Source of the DNA: Anaerolineaceae bacterium
GTDB lineage: Bacteria > Chloroflexota > Anaerolineae > Anaerolineales > Villigracilaceae
Direction of reading: 5' to 3'
Length of the DNA stretch: 64,000 bases
NCBI GenBank assembly: GCA_003598975.1
Contig: QZIJ01000124.1
Span: forward strand, 1 to 64,000
The notes under the pieces were generated by a model. That model was not told the origin of the DNA. It saw only the letters and a list, made by a program, of their open reading frames with translations, and did no database searches. The first letter of the stretch is position 1. Every line of letters starts with the position of its first letter. Shown piece by piece: positions 36,058 to 44,129 of this stretch. Position numbers and translations under genes: made by a program.

Positions 36058-37098
36058 ATGAGGACAGTTACAGTTAATCGAAGACCCTACGAACCAAATT
36101 TTATCCACGCTTTCTACGCCTGGGTGGACCGATTGCCCATACCCAACTGGCTCCTTTTTCTCTTGCTTTTTCTCTTTATTGGCCTCATTCAGCATGTGGT
36201 GGCTTGGAGCAAAGGAATGCTGGCCACGGGCGAATTCAACTTCGATCTGGCCACGGCCGGCTATTGGCTCGTTGGAGGATTATTTCTAGGCATTTATGTT
36301 TTGAAGGGCGCCGCTAAAGCCCTGGATGAGTTTCGCCCGCTCTTGAATGCCACCGAGGAAGAGTATACGGAACTGAAATACAGGTTTGTGACCATCCCGC
36401 GTGGGGTGGGAACAATTGTTTTCCTGATAGGACTACCTCTGGGAGCCATGAGCGGTATTTCCGATATGGCAATCGCTCCGGCAGTGGACTATGCTTTTCC
36501 CCAAATGAGGATTGGGATTTGGATGACAGGCGCGGCGACAGCCTTTCTATTTTTTTACCAGATCATACGTCAGTTGAGGCAAATAAACGCGTTCTATGCC
36601 ATGTCGAAGCAGATCAATGTCTTCAATTTACGGCCAATGTTCGGGTTTACACGTTACACAGCCATCTTGGGGATCGCGCTGTTCTTTTACCAAGGCGTGG
36701 TCCCCTTGGCGCTTGATCCAACCGCCTTCGCGAGCAGACTCGTACTCGACACCAGTCTGGCTTTTGTACCGTTGATCTTGCTCATGTTCTTTGTTCCGAT
36801 ATGGGGTGTCCATCAACATCTTGTTAATGAAAAAGATCGAATTTTGCAGGAGATAAACTCCCACATGGCGACGATCTTTGAGCGAATCCGGTCCGCCACC
36901 TTCGAGCAGGAAAACTATGAGAAGATAGGAGATATGAACACCGTGTTCTCAATTCTGAAGGGACAGAAGGAAACCATAAAAGGCTTGAGCACGTGGCCAT
37001 GGCAACCGGGCACTCTCACCGGGTTGCTTTCTTCGCTTCTCCTGCCGATTGTTCTCACGCTGATAAGGGATCTCATCCTGAAATTTCTAGGTGTATAG
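36058..37098 (+). CDS. Hypothetical polytopic membrane protein
   Basis: I do not recognise this 346-residue protein. It has about seven hydrophobic segments (near residues 30-48, 70-88, 125-140, 160-175, 205-225, 235-255 and the end). The start at 36058 has AAGGAG 7 bases upstream; an ATG 24 bases earlier lacks one. It is the only gene between the transposon and the duplicated radC tail, so it is probably cargo of an older insertion at the same site. It is not followed by an attC-like element. Confidence 0.75.
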   Translation: MRTVTVNRRPYEPNFIHAFYAWVDRLPIPNWLLFLLLFLFIGLIQHVVAWSKGMLATGEFNFDLATAGYWLVGGLFLGIYVLKGAAKALDEFRPLLNATEEEYTELKYRFVTIPRGVGTIVFLIGLPLGAMSGISDMAIAPAVDYAFPQMRIGIWMTGAATAFLFFYQIIRQLRQINAFYAMSKQINVFNLRPMFGFTRYTAILGIALFFYQGVVPLALDPTAFASRLVLDTSLAFVPLILLMFFVPIWGVHQHLVNEKDRILQEINSHMATIFERIRSATFEQENYEKIGDMNTVFSILKGQKETIKGLSTWPWQPGTLTGLLSSLLLPIVLTLIRDLILKFLGV

Positions 37099-37131
37099 CC
37101 TGCTAATTGAACAATCCTTGATACTCGTACT

Positions 37132-37236
37132 ATCGTCCAGGCGGGCAAGATGCTGGATGTGGACGTGCTCGATCACATGGTCATCGGCCAGGGACGGTGG
37201 GTGTCGTTGAAGGAGAGGGGATTGGGGTTTGCGTAA
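37132..37236 (+). pseudogene. radC: Duplicated 3' end of radC
   Basis: These 105 bases match radC 29601-29705 at 100 positions. Four of the five differences are silent (including TAG to TAA); the fifth changes Glu to Asp. It therefore evolved as coding sequence in a related radC and did not simply decay after copying. It ends in its own stop codon and has no start. Such gene-tail duplications mark the far end of islands that integrate at a gene 3' end. Confidence 0.92.
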
Positions 37237-37403
37237 GATGCAAAAAGGCTGTATATTTGCCAAAATTATGTGAAACGACGCGTAACACCCCCAATTGGGA
37301 TGTTATCCAGAAAGTTTCTGCATAAGACGCCGTACAGGGATGTTCCACGGAAAGTTTACGTGGAATACATAGTTAGCCCGCCCTTCTATACAAGGTCATA
37401 GCA
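37237..37403. other. Left boundary of second cassette cluster
   Basis: Two direct repeats of GGGATGTT...GAAAGTTT lie at about 37299-37319 and 37338-37358. The first includes the palindrome CAGAAAGTTTCTG and the second the hairpin TTCCACG / CGTGGAA. A cassette-type core GTTAGCC is at 37372-37378, 26 bases before the next gene. No coding region is visible. Confidence 0.6.
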
Positions 37404-38261
37404 ATGGAAATTAGAAGTGATTTTGCATCTGCAAAGGTGTATTTAGAACGTCTCATTATTTTCGGAAATGTATTTCACGAAAATAATATTAAACATTGGC
37501 CCTACTTAAAAAACAATGAGGACTTTAAGTTAGTCAACAACTTAAACGATGAAGCCCATCATAAATTTTATGTGATTTATAGCACAGGTAGAGATTTAGC
37601 TGTATATATGTCTTTCCATTTAGAGGCTTTCAACTACCCTGCTGATTATCCAACTCTTACATCTTATATTAATTCCTTTGATGATGGTTGGCTTGACGAA
37701 ATAGAACAACTAAAGGAAACATCAACCCAAGCAAAAGAAGAAAGGGATAAGTTAAAACATAATTGCCCTTTGGCTGTGAAGGAAATGATTATTCTTTTCG
37801 ACAAACAGATAGAATTGCTTCAACATATCATTGACACTCTAAAGATCATCCGAACTACCGACATATATAAAGTTGAAAGTGAAGGAAAAGTAATGGAAAA
37901 ACCAACAATAACAGTGCAGGGAGATTATCTGTCTTTTCAGAATGTTTCGACGGAAGGACACGGACAAGTCTTTATTGGAAAATTCAACAAAGCAGTTGCA
38001 ACACTGAATAATGCTGGGCAAACTGAACTCGCTACCGCTCTTCAGAAACTACAGGAAGCAATTTTGGCAAGCGACTACTTATCAGACGACAAGAAAAAGG
38101 AACATATTGAGGTTCTTAATCAAGTTGGTGAAGAAGTTGCGAAGGAAAAACCAAATGGAACTTTGATAAAAGTTATGAGTGATGGCTTATTGTCTATTCT
38201 CAAATCCATTCCAGATATTGCAAAAGCAGTTTCGGCTGTCATCCCTCTTCTTCCTCGATAG
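37404..38261 (+). CDS. Hypothetical protein (cassette-like gene)
   Basis: This 285-residue soluble protein is not recognised. It has an alpha-helical N-terminal half with a likely coiled coil around residues 100-150 (ETSTQAKEERDKLKHN), a short middle, and a helical C-terminal region from about residue 190 (LNNAGQTELATALQKLQEAI) ending in a hydrophobic stretch. It is strongly AT-rich relative to neighbours. It starts 26 bases after a GTTAGCC core and ends 10 bases before attC-like element 5, the textbook arrangement of a gene cassette. Confidence 0.75.
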   Translation: MEIRSDFASAKVYLERLIIFGNVFHENNIKHWPYLKNNEDFKLVNNLNDEAHHKFYVIYSTGRDLAVYMSFHLEAFNYPADYPTLTSYINSFDDGWLDEIEQLKETSTQAKEERDKLKHNCPLAVKEMIILFDKQIELLQHIIDTLKIIRTTDIYKVESEGKVMEKPTITVQGDYLSFQNVSTEGHGQVFIGKFNKAVATLNNAGQTELATALQKLQEAILASDYLSDDKKKEHIEVLNQVGEEVAKEKPNGTLIKVMSDGLLSILKSIPDIAKAVSAVIPLLPR

Positions 38262-38270
38262 ACAAAAGCG

Positions 38271-38400
38271 GGCTAACAAAGCGTGCAGCTGACGGTGGGT
38301 AGGCAGCGCGTTTTTTTGAGCCTTTGTCTGGCTTCGAGTTTTTTCTGCTCCCAAACAGAGTCCACGCCCGCCCACACGCAGGTAACGTAAACCGTTGGGT
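38271..38400 (+). repeat. attC-like element 5 (best-preserved copy)
   Basis: It starts GGCTAACAAAGCG, ends ACC-GTTGGGT (exact GTTRRRY at 38394-38400) and is 130 bases long. AGCTGACGGTGGGTAGGC pairs with GCCCGCCCACACGCAGGT at 12 of 18 positions. Between them lies the shared centre CTGGCTTCGAGTTTTTTCTG with the hairpin TCTG / CAGA. The right half is nearly the same as that of element 6 and the left half as that of element 7. Confidence 0.78.
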
Positions 38401-38579
38401 TGCTTTGTTGCAAACATAGAGAAAAGAGTATTAAGTGGGTCGGTTTCTGGACAGCGAAAAGTGAGGCAGACACAATTCAAAATCGGTTCACAATGTTTTT
38501 CTGAACCAGCATGTTCAGAAGGTGTTTACAAAAAAGGCATCGCTTTAAGCCTTCTGGTATTAAAGAAAGACGGGAATCT

Positions 38580-39380
38580 ATGCTAACTCTATTTGAACAA
38601 GCCATTGCCCACATCAAGGCAGGCGATATCGAAATGGGAAAACAATTCTTAGCTGAAGTACTTAAGCAGAATCCAAGAGACGAAAATGCGTGGCTGTGGA
38701 TGACGAAGTGCGTAACAGACACAGAGCAAAAAAGATACTGCTTTGATCGAGTTCTCAAGATCAATCCACAAAATCAACATGCCTTAGAAGGCTTAGGATG
38801 GCTGAATAAGTCCGTTTCTCCCAGTTCTCAACCTGCAGCAAAGATAGTTCAACAACCTATTCATCAGCGCAAGCCGCAAAAGAAGAATTCATTAATACCC
38901 CTATTGGCAGTAATTGGATTGTTAGGCATTGTTTGTATATGCGGAATAGCATTGTTGGTTTTTCCTGCCTTTGTTAACTCCAGTGCTTCAAGCCAACAGA
39001 ATAATCCTGTCCCTGTTCAGAAAACAAGACCAAACTACGCACAAATGCTTGAGACCAATGGCTTTACATATTCCATGAGTGATAATGAGGGTAACCCATC
39101 ATACACTAGTCCATGTGGTGCGGCAGCTATTGTAAAGCCTGACAATGTTGGATTTATTGTCGACGACCTCAGTTCGGATAGAGATTGCGCTACAGCGGAC
39201 ATAGGTCGAATAATCGGTGTAATGTACCCGTCAGAGGTTTTTGATTGCGTAGTTACCACTATAGCCTTACTCGATGGATTCGATCAAATGCTTACAAGAA
39301 CAGCAGTCGGATATAAAATTACAGTAGCCGTTACTGAATATGAGCACACCCTCGTCGTTATCATATTTGATCCGCGCTAA
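38580..39380 (+). CDS. TPR-like membrane-anchored hypothetical protein (cassette-like gene)
   Basis: This 266-residue protein has an N-terminal tetratricopeptide-like pair (AIAHIKAGDIEMGKQFLAEV, then the NPRDENAWLW and NPQNQHALEGLGWL turns), a basic linker and one membrane helix (about residues 103-125). An extracellular domain with several cysteines follows. The chosen ATG has GACGGGA upstream; the longer frame starting at 38511 has no better site. Its stop codon overlaps the start of the next attC-like element. Function is unknown. Confidence 0.78.
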   Translation: MLTLFEQAIAHIKAGDIEMGKQFLAEVLKQNPRDENAWLWMTKCVTDTEQKRYCFDRVLKINPQNQHALEGLGWLNKSVSPSSQPAAKIVQQPIHQRKPQKKNSLIPLLAVIGLLGIVCICGIALLVFPAFVNSSASSQQNNPVPVQKTRPNYAQMLETNGFTYSMSDNEGNPSYTSPCGAAAIVKPDNVGFIVDDLSSDRDCATADIGRIIGVMYPSEVFDCVVTTIALLDGFDQMLTRTAVGYKITVAVTEYEHTLVVIIFDPR

Positions 39381-39580
39381 CGAAATAGCTGAACTTGGCA
39401 AATCCGTTTACAAGGATTTGGTAAAAATTGGCAAAATCTGATGGAAGGTTTATCAGCATAAACACCGAAAGGATTTTTGGTCGCTTATCAGAAAGGCAAT
39501 TGCCCGAAATCGAATCAAGGGCAGACTGCTCCCAAACAAAATCCACGCCACCCCAGCGCAGGTAACGCGAACCGTTAGCC
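39374..39580 (+). repeat. attC-like element 6
   Basis: It begins GCGCTAACG across the stop codon of the preceding gene and ends AACC-GTTAGCC (core at 39574-39580). The right half (CTGCTCCCAAACAAAATCCA, then GCGCAGGTAACGCGAACC) closely follows element 5. The left half has diverged and is longer, so the total of about 207 bases exceeds usual attC lengths. Confidence 0.68.
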
Positions 39581-39596
39581 CGCAATTGAATTTAGA

Positions 39597-40316
39597 ATGT
39601 CTTTCAATTATCCTATGAGCATCAATCAAATCGACATCGGCAACTTTTTCCAAGATATGAGAAGGTTTTTTAGGGCACTATCAGAAATGCAAAAGGACAT
39701 TTCTGAAGATTTGGATACAATACCAACCAATCAACCTTATCAAAGAATTTGCGATTTTGGATGTGGGGATGGTCTGTCTACTTTAAACTTAACATCATCT
39801 TTGGGGGCGGAAAAAGCATTTGGCGTTGATAAATATGAGTCAAATATTAACCGAGCAAAATTGTGGGGTAGAGCGCTCACAAAATTTATAGAACTTTCCG
39901 AAGTAAACGACGATATAGATATTGATTTACAAGATCAGGCTACCAAGGTCATTGCATTGCATCAAAGCATAGAATTTAAAGTTGGAGATGTTGCCAGAAA
40001 TGAAATGCCATCGAATCTAAATATTGCTTACTGCAATTTATTGTTGGTAAATATTTATAAAAGCGCGTACGAAAATCAATTGTCTGGAATTTCTGGAGTC
40101 GAAGCAGCAATAGAAAATATTTCAAAATCTCTCGTTGGTGGGGGATATTTTCTAGCAATTGAACAATATGGTCAGGGTCTTGATTTCAATTACCTTTTTG
40201 AGAAAGTTGGATTAAAAGGTAATGGAATCCCTTTTCTTCGTAAACCCATAACAACAGATAGTCGCGCGTTCTTCGTAGAAAACCGCATAAGATATGTTTA
40301 CAGAAAATGTTTATGA
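39597..40316 (+). CDS. SAM-dependent methyltransferase-like protein (cassette-like gene)
   Basis: This 239-residue protein has the class I methyltransferase glycine motif ICDFGCGDGLSTL near residue 50 and an acidic residue after the second strand (FGVDKYESN). Later FKVGDVARNEMP and IAYCNLLLVNIY correspond to motifs II-III. The substrate is unknown. It is AT-rich, starts 16 bases after a GTTAGCC core without a clear ribosome-binding site, and is followed 12 bases later by the half element 7. These are the marks of a gene cassette. Confidence 0.8.
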   Translation: MSFNYPMSINQIDIGNFFQDMRRFFRALSEMQKDISEDLDTIPTNQPYQRICDFGCGDGLSTLNLTSSLGAEKAFGVDKYESNINRAKLWGRALTKFIELSEVNDDIDIDLQDQATKVIALHQSIEFKVGDVARNEMPSNLNIAYCNLLLVNIYKSAYENQLSGISGVEAAIENISKSLVGGGYFLAIEQYGQGLDFNYLFEKVGLKGNGIPFLRKPITTDSRAFFVENRIRYVYRKCL

Positions 40317-40328
40317 TTTCGCTTTGCG

Positions 40329-40403
40329 GGCTAACAAAGCGCACAGTGGACGTGTGGGATTCTGCGCGGTTTTCAAGCATTTTCTGACTTCGGGTTTTTC
40401 TGT
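40329..40403 (+). repeat. attC-like element 7, left half only
   Basis: GGCTAACAAAGCGCACAG through GCGCGGTTTTCAAGCATTTT and CTGACTTCGGGTTTTTCTG follows the left half of element 5, then stops. The right half and GTTRRRY core are missing, and the acylphosphatase gene begins 3 bases on. This marks a deletion at the edge of the cassette cluster. Confidence 0.72.
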
Positions 40404-40405
40404 CA

Positions 40406-40702
40406 TCAAAGACTCCTCTTCACCCCAAACTCCCGAAACTCCCCCGTTACCTCTTCCCATTCAATCCTAGACTCATCCACCCGCGAAGCGCGCGGGCCTT
40501 GCTTCATCAGTTCCACGAACTGCTCCACCTTTTCGCGCGTCCCCTCAGCAACCGCCTCCACCGTGTCGTAACCGACATTTCGTACCCAACCTGTCACTCC
40601 CGCCTGCCGTGCGGAATATTCCACGTAGGCGCGGAAGCCAACGCCTTGCACGCGTCCCTTCACCCACACGTGCGCGCGGACGAGGTCACTGGCGTCGGGC
40701 AT
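40406..40702 (-). CDS. acyP: Acylphosphatase
   Basis: This 98-residue enzyme hydrolyses acyl phosphates such as carbamoyl phosphate or 1,3-bisphosphoglycerate. It has the phosphate loop GRVQGVGFRAYV with the essential Arg near residue 24 and the catalytic Asn in GWVRNVGYDTVEAVAEG near residue 42. The length is normal. It overlaps the upstream peptidase gene by 17 bases. Its stop lies right beside the truncated attC-like element. Confidence 0.94.
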   Translation of the reverse strand: MPDASDLVRAHVWVKGRVQGVGFRAYVEYSARQAGVTGWVRNVGYDTVEAVAEGTREKVEQFVELMKQGPRASRVDESRIEWEEVTGEFREFGVKRSL

Positions 40703-41945
40703 TTCTCCTCCGTTCGATCAGACGGTTGACCGCGCCCCACACGGGGACGAGGAGAACCAGTCCAAGCACGAGGATATAGGGGAAGAGATTCGTCGCCACC
40801 ACGCCGCTCCGATTTTCGCCGAGAGTTGATTCGCGCCAGCGCACTTCCAGATCGCTGAGCGAGTAGTTCAAGGCTTTACGCGCACCCTGCTCGCAGTCCA
40901 TCCCATCCGCATAGGCGGAGATCAGCGCAGAGAGTCCCGTCGTCCCGTAATTGTCGAGCAGGAAGCGCACGAAGGATTTGGATTCCGCGTACGCCAGAAA
41001 GGCGCGTCCCGTATCAGGCGGGAAGGCCGCGCAAAGTTCGGAAAGAGGCAGGAGCGAGTTCGAGTCCACGGCCGCGGCGAGGGTCGTTTCCAGGTCGGGG
41101 TTGGGAATCAATTCCGCGTTCGTTGCCATCCCCTCAGTCAGCCAGACGGGCAGGCGGTTGTAATTTGGCCCGAGGCTTTGATACAGCAACACGTGCGTCA
41201 GTTCATGCGGAGCCTGCGATTCGAGCGCGAGACTTTGCTCGGGCCCGGGCTTCACCGAAAGCATCACCACGCCCAGCGCGGGGCTGGCGTGTCCCTGCAC
41301 CCAAACCTGCCCGCCCAGTTCGAGCGCGCTCTGCAGGTCGGCGGGAGTGGCGTAGACGTACACGTCAACCGTCCCCGCGGCGTTCAGCGGGACGAGCGCC
41401 CGCGCCGATTCGCGCCCGCGCCGCGCCGCGTCCAGCACCGCCGAGCCGAAGGCCGCGTCGCCCTCGTACCAGTGGACGCGCAGCGCGCTATCCGCCAGTG
41501 TTTGCCAGGCGAAGCGGTTATCGCTGTAAATGAAATCGAATTGGCCGCTGGTGAAACGCGTCCCGTCGGAAAGCGTCACGTCGAACCAGTACACGATGCG
41601 GGCGAAGGGCGGCAGGAGGTTGAGCCGCGCGTCGTAGCGGTAGCCCGCCGTCCCGTCCGCGTTGACCGACATCGGCTGGGTCTGCGCGGGTCCGTCCGTA
41701 GTCCGAAACGTCACAAAGGCATTTTGGATGGGGATCGGGGACTGGATGCGCGCGAAGAATTGGACCTCGTCCCCAAAGCGATGCTCGGCCCGCGCTTCCA
41801 CCACCTCGCCTCCCGCCTGACCCGAAACGGGCCGCGCCATCCCGAACATGATTGCCAGCCCGAGCAAAATCACAATGGGACGCGGAAGAACGCGGATGGA
41901 CGCGGATTTATCTTTGTGTTCCTTGGTGTCCTTCGTGTTTAACAT
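40686..41945 (-). CDS. Secreted gluzincin-type peptidase (peptidase MA-like)
   Basis: This 419-residue protein has a zinc motif HELTH near residue 248 and a downstream glutamate in WLTEGMA, giving the HExxH...E arrangement of MA clan metallopeptidases. A hydrophobic segment near residues 24-40 ends at VSGQA, a likely signal peptide, and a C-terminal helix precedes RRNARRQ, so it is probably anchored outside. The first 20 residues (MLNTKDTKEHKDKSASIRV) are encoded by an intergenic repeat (CACAAAG/GGTGTCC type), so the true start is uncertain. Confidence 0.82.
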   Translation of the reverse strand: MLNTKDTKEHKDKSASIRVLPRPIVILLGLAIMFGMARPVSGQAGGEVVEARAEHRFGDEVQFFARIQSPIPIQNAFVTFRTTDGPAQTQPMSVNADGTAGYRYDARLNLLPPFARIVYWFDVTLSDGTRFTSGQFDFIYSDNRFAWQTLADSALRVHWYEGDAAFGSAVLDAARRGRESARALVPLNAAGTVDVYVYATPADLQSALELGGQVWVQGHASPALGVVMLSVKPGPEQSLALESQAPHELTHVLLYQSLGPNYNRLPVWLTEGMATNAELIPNPDLETTLAAAVDSNSLLPLSELCAAFPPDTGRAFLAYAESKSFVRFLLDNYGTTGLSALISAYADGMDCEQGARKALNYSLSDLEVRWRESTLGENRSGVVATNLFPYILVLGLVLLVPVWGAVNRLIERRRNARRQ

Positions 41946-41949
41946 GGGG

Positions 41950-42867
41950 TTACCTGCCCAAATATACCAGCAAGGGCGTGAGAGTGAGAGGGCTGAGAAT
42001 GGTGCCGATGAAAATGATGGCGGTGACGAGAGACGTGTCCAGTTTGTATTCGGTGGCGAGCACGGCGTTGGTGACCGCGGCGGGCGTGGCGGTTTCCACC
42101 AGGTTGCCCTGATGCGCCGCGCCTGTCAATCCGAACGGGATGGCGAGCAGAAATCCCACCAGCGGGCCGACGATGAGACGAAGTCCCGCGCCGAGGCCGA
42201 GGGCGCGCAAACTGTGCGACCACTCGACGCGCGCCAGTTCCACGCCCAGCAGAATCAGCATGAGCGGAATGGCTCCGTCCGCGGCGAGGCCGATGGCGCG
42301 CTCGAGCGGCGCGGGCATGGTGACGTGAAATTGATTCAATGAGGCCGCCAGGATGACCGCGTACACCGTCGGCACTTTCAACATGCCGAGCGCGGCTTGC
42401 TTGAAATCGAGGTGACCAAGCGAGGCAATCAGCACGCCAACCGTGTTGAAGAGAATGGACGTGGTGACGAAATACAACGTGGCGTGCGCGAGGGCGTCCT
42501 CGCCAAACGCGAAGGCGACGAGCGGCAGTCCGTAGTTACCTGTGTTGGCAAAGGCGGCGGTGAGCAGGACGGCGGTCATCGTGAGGCGGTCGAGACGGGC
42601 TATTTTTCCAACGATCAAAGTCAGCGTGGACATGGTCGCGAAAACCGCCAGGCAGAATCCGATGGTGCGCGCCATCTCACCGAGAGGCAGGTCGTTGTGG
42701 AGCAGGAGGTCGAAAACGAGGACGGGACTAAAGAGATAAAAAATGACGCGCCCCAGCGTGCGCGAGTCGATGTGCAGGGCGCGTCCGAGCAAAAAACCTG
42801 CCGCGCCAATGAGCATGACGGGCAGGAGGTTGTTGGCAAACGTGGCGAGGAGTTCGGTGAGGGACAT
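41950..42867 (-). CDS. AEC-family transporter
   Basis: This 305-residue membrane protein belongs to the auxin-efflux-carrier/AEC family, with about ten helices in two blocks. The start MSLTELLATFANNLLPVMLIGAAGFLLGR is typical, as is the central IARLDRLTMTAVLLTAAFANTGNYGLPL segment. The frame extends upstream to 42951, but those 28 residues lie in repeat-like sequence and were left out. The substrate is probably an organic acid or amino acid, not determined. It ends 4 bases before the peptidase start. Confidence 0.87.
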   Translation of the reverse strand: MSLTELLATFANNLLPVMLIGAAGFLLGRALHIDSRTLGRVIFYLFSPVLVFDLLLHNDLPLGEMARTIGFCLAVFATMSTLTLIVGKIARLDRLTMTAVLLTAAFANTGNYGLPLVAFAFGEDALAHATLYFVTTSILFNTVGVLIASLGHLDFKQAALGMLKVPTVYAVILAASLNQFHVTMPAPLERAIGLAADGAIPLMLILLGVELARVEWSHSLRALGLGAGLRLIVGPLVGFLLAIPFGLTGAAHQGNLVETATPAAVTNAVLATEYKLDTSLVTAIIFIGTILSPLTLTPLLVYLGR

Positions 42868-42903
42868 TGGAACGCGAATGTTGCGAATAGCGCGAATTTT
42901 CCC

Positions 42904-43020
42904 GAGAGTATCAAAAAACATCAACACAAAGGCACCAAGCCACAAGGACACAAAGTTTTTTTCTTTGGGTCTTTGTGCCTTTGTGTTTAAAAAACACAGT
43001 CTTTTCAGGCACTTTCTGAG
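42904..43020. repeat. MITE-like palindromic element, copy 2
   Basis: It aligns with 19361-19482 end to end: GAGAGTATC, AACACAAAGGCACCAAGCCA, TTTGTGCCTTTGTGTTT, AAAACAC, then CTTTTCAGGCACTTTCTGAG. The inner arms pair well, while the outer ones have mutated. It lies upstream of the AEC gene start. The shared right-hand tail shows both copies descend from one element. Confidence 0.78.
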
Positions 43021-43100
43021 CCTATTCGTGTCATTCGCTGATTAGCAAAATAGGCGAGGAAAGAGTCCTGATTTGGAGATTGCCAGATGGCCAAGGAAGT

Positions 43101-44129
43101 CTATTTCTTCTTTTTCCCGCCCTTTGCGGCTTTCTTTGGGGCAGGTTTCTCTTCTTCGTCTTCATCCAACAACTCGATTAAATCCATGTCGGGATCAATT
43201 GCGAGGAAATCGAAGTGTTCCATGTCTTCGGTGAAGGACAGGTTGGCGAGCGCGTCTTCGATGAAATCGAGTTCGTCGTCATCTTCGGTCTGGACGAGCA
43301 GGTTTTCGAGGTAGGTACGCACGTCCTCGCCGCCGACCTGTGAAAGCGACCAGATGATCGCCGATAGGATGGTACTGTCCTCCTCCTCGTCCAACATGCG
43401 GAGCAGGGGCAGGCGCGCGGCAGGCAGGGACAATTCGCCCGCGGCTTTCACCGCCTCGAGGCGGACGTTGCGATACTCGCTCAACATCATGCGGACGATG
43501 GGTTCCGACCAGCGCTCTTCGTTGGAACGTCCCATGGCGATCAGCGCGCTGGCCTGCCAGTCGGGGTCTTCGCGTTGGACGGCGGCCTCGATCAGCGCGG
43601 GGACTTCCTCGCGCGAGGAATATCCCAGCGATTCGAGCGCGCGGCGTCGGACTTCGGCGTCGTCATCGTGCATGGCGGCGAGCAGGGCCTCTTCGGCGCG
43701 ATGGAGTACAGATTCGGGAATCTCATCCATTTCGCCCAGGTCCACGAACAGGTTGAGGACGCGGGCGGCTTCGGCGCGCGCGTCGGGTTCGGGGTCGCTG
43801 GTGATGATCTTTTCGTAGACGGGGAGCAGTTTCACGTCATCGCACTCGGCCAGTAGGCGCATCGCTCCCGCGCGGACGGGCGCGTCGGGGTCGGTCAGCA
43901 GGGCGCGGGCGAAGTCATCGAAGGAGACGATGGTGGCCTCATCGAGCAGGGCATCCAGTTCCTCGAGCAGGGTCCGCTTGCGGGTCAGGGAGATGCGAGG
44001 CCACACGTCCAGCACAAGTTTGAGCGAAGCGGAGTCAATGTCCGAAAAAAGCGAGAGATACTTTTTCGGAAAAGGTTTGCTCGGTTCGAGCAGGGCGTCA
44101 ATTACAGCTTGAAATGGATTCTTGGTCAT
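43101..44129 (-). CDS. HEAT-repeat protein
   Basis: This 342-residue protein is a run of HEAT/PBS-lyase-type helical repeats (ALLTDPDAPVRAGAMRLLAECDD; AAMHDDDAEVRRRALESLGYSS; ALIAMGRSNEERWSEPIVRMM). An acidic tail closes with a lysine-rich end (PAPKKAAKGGKKKK). It probably acts as a binding scaffold; the partner is unknown. Its start overlaps the stop of the site-2 protease gene by 4 bases, so the two are coupled. Confidence 0.88.
   Translation of the reverse strand: MTKNPFQAVIDALLEPSKPFPKKYLSLFSDIDSASLKLVLDVWPRISLTRKRTLLEELDALLDEATIVSFDDFARALLTDPDAPVRAGAMRLLAECDDVKLLPVYEKIITSDPEPDARAEAARVLNLFVDLGEMDEIPESVLHRAEEALLAAMHDDDAEVRRRALESLGYSSREEVPALIEAAVQREDPDWQASALIAMGRSNEERWSEPIVRMMLSEYRNVRLEAVKAAGELSLPAARLPLLRMLDEEEDSTILSAIIWSLSQVGGEDVRTYLENLLVQTEDDDELDFIEDALANLSFTEDMEHFDFLAIDPDMDLIELLDEDEEEKPAPKKAAKGGKKKK

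Noticed and set aside
36058-37098. Counting the membrane protein gene at 36058 as a ninth cassette.
   Set aside because: It has no attC-like element on either side; it is bounded by the transposon duplication and the radC tail.
15239-40403. Possibility that the evenly spaced repeats are a CRISPR array.
   Set aside because: The repeats are about 100-200 bases, imperfect, and separated by whole genes of 0.5-2 kb.
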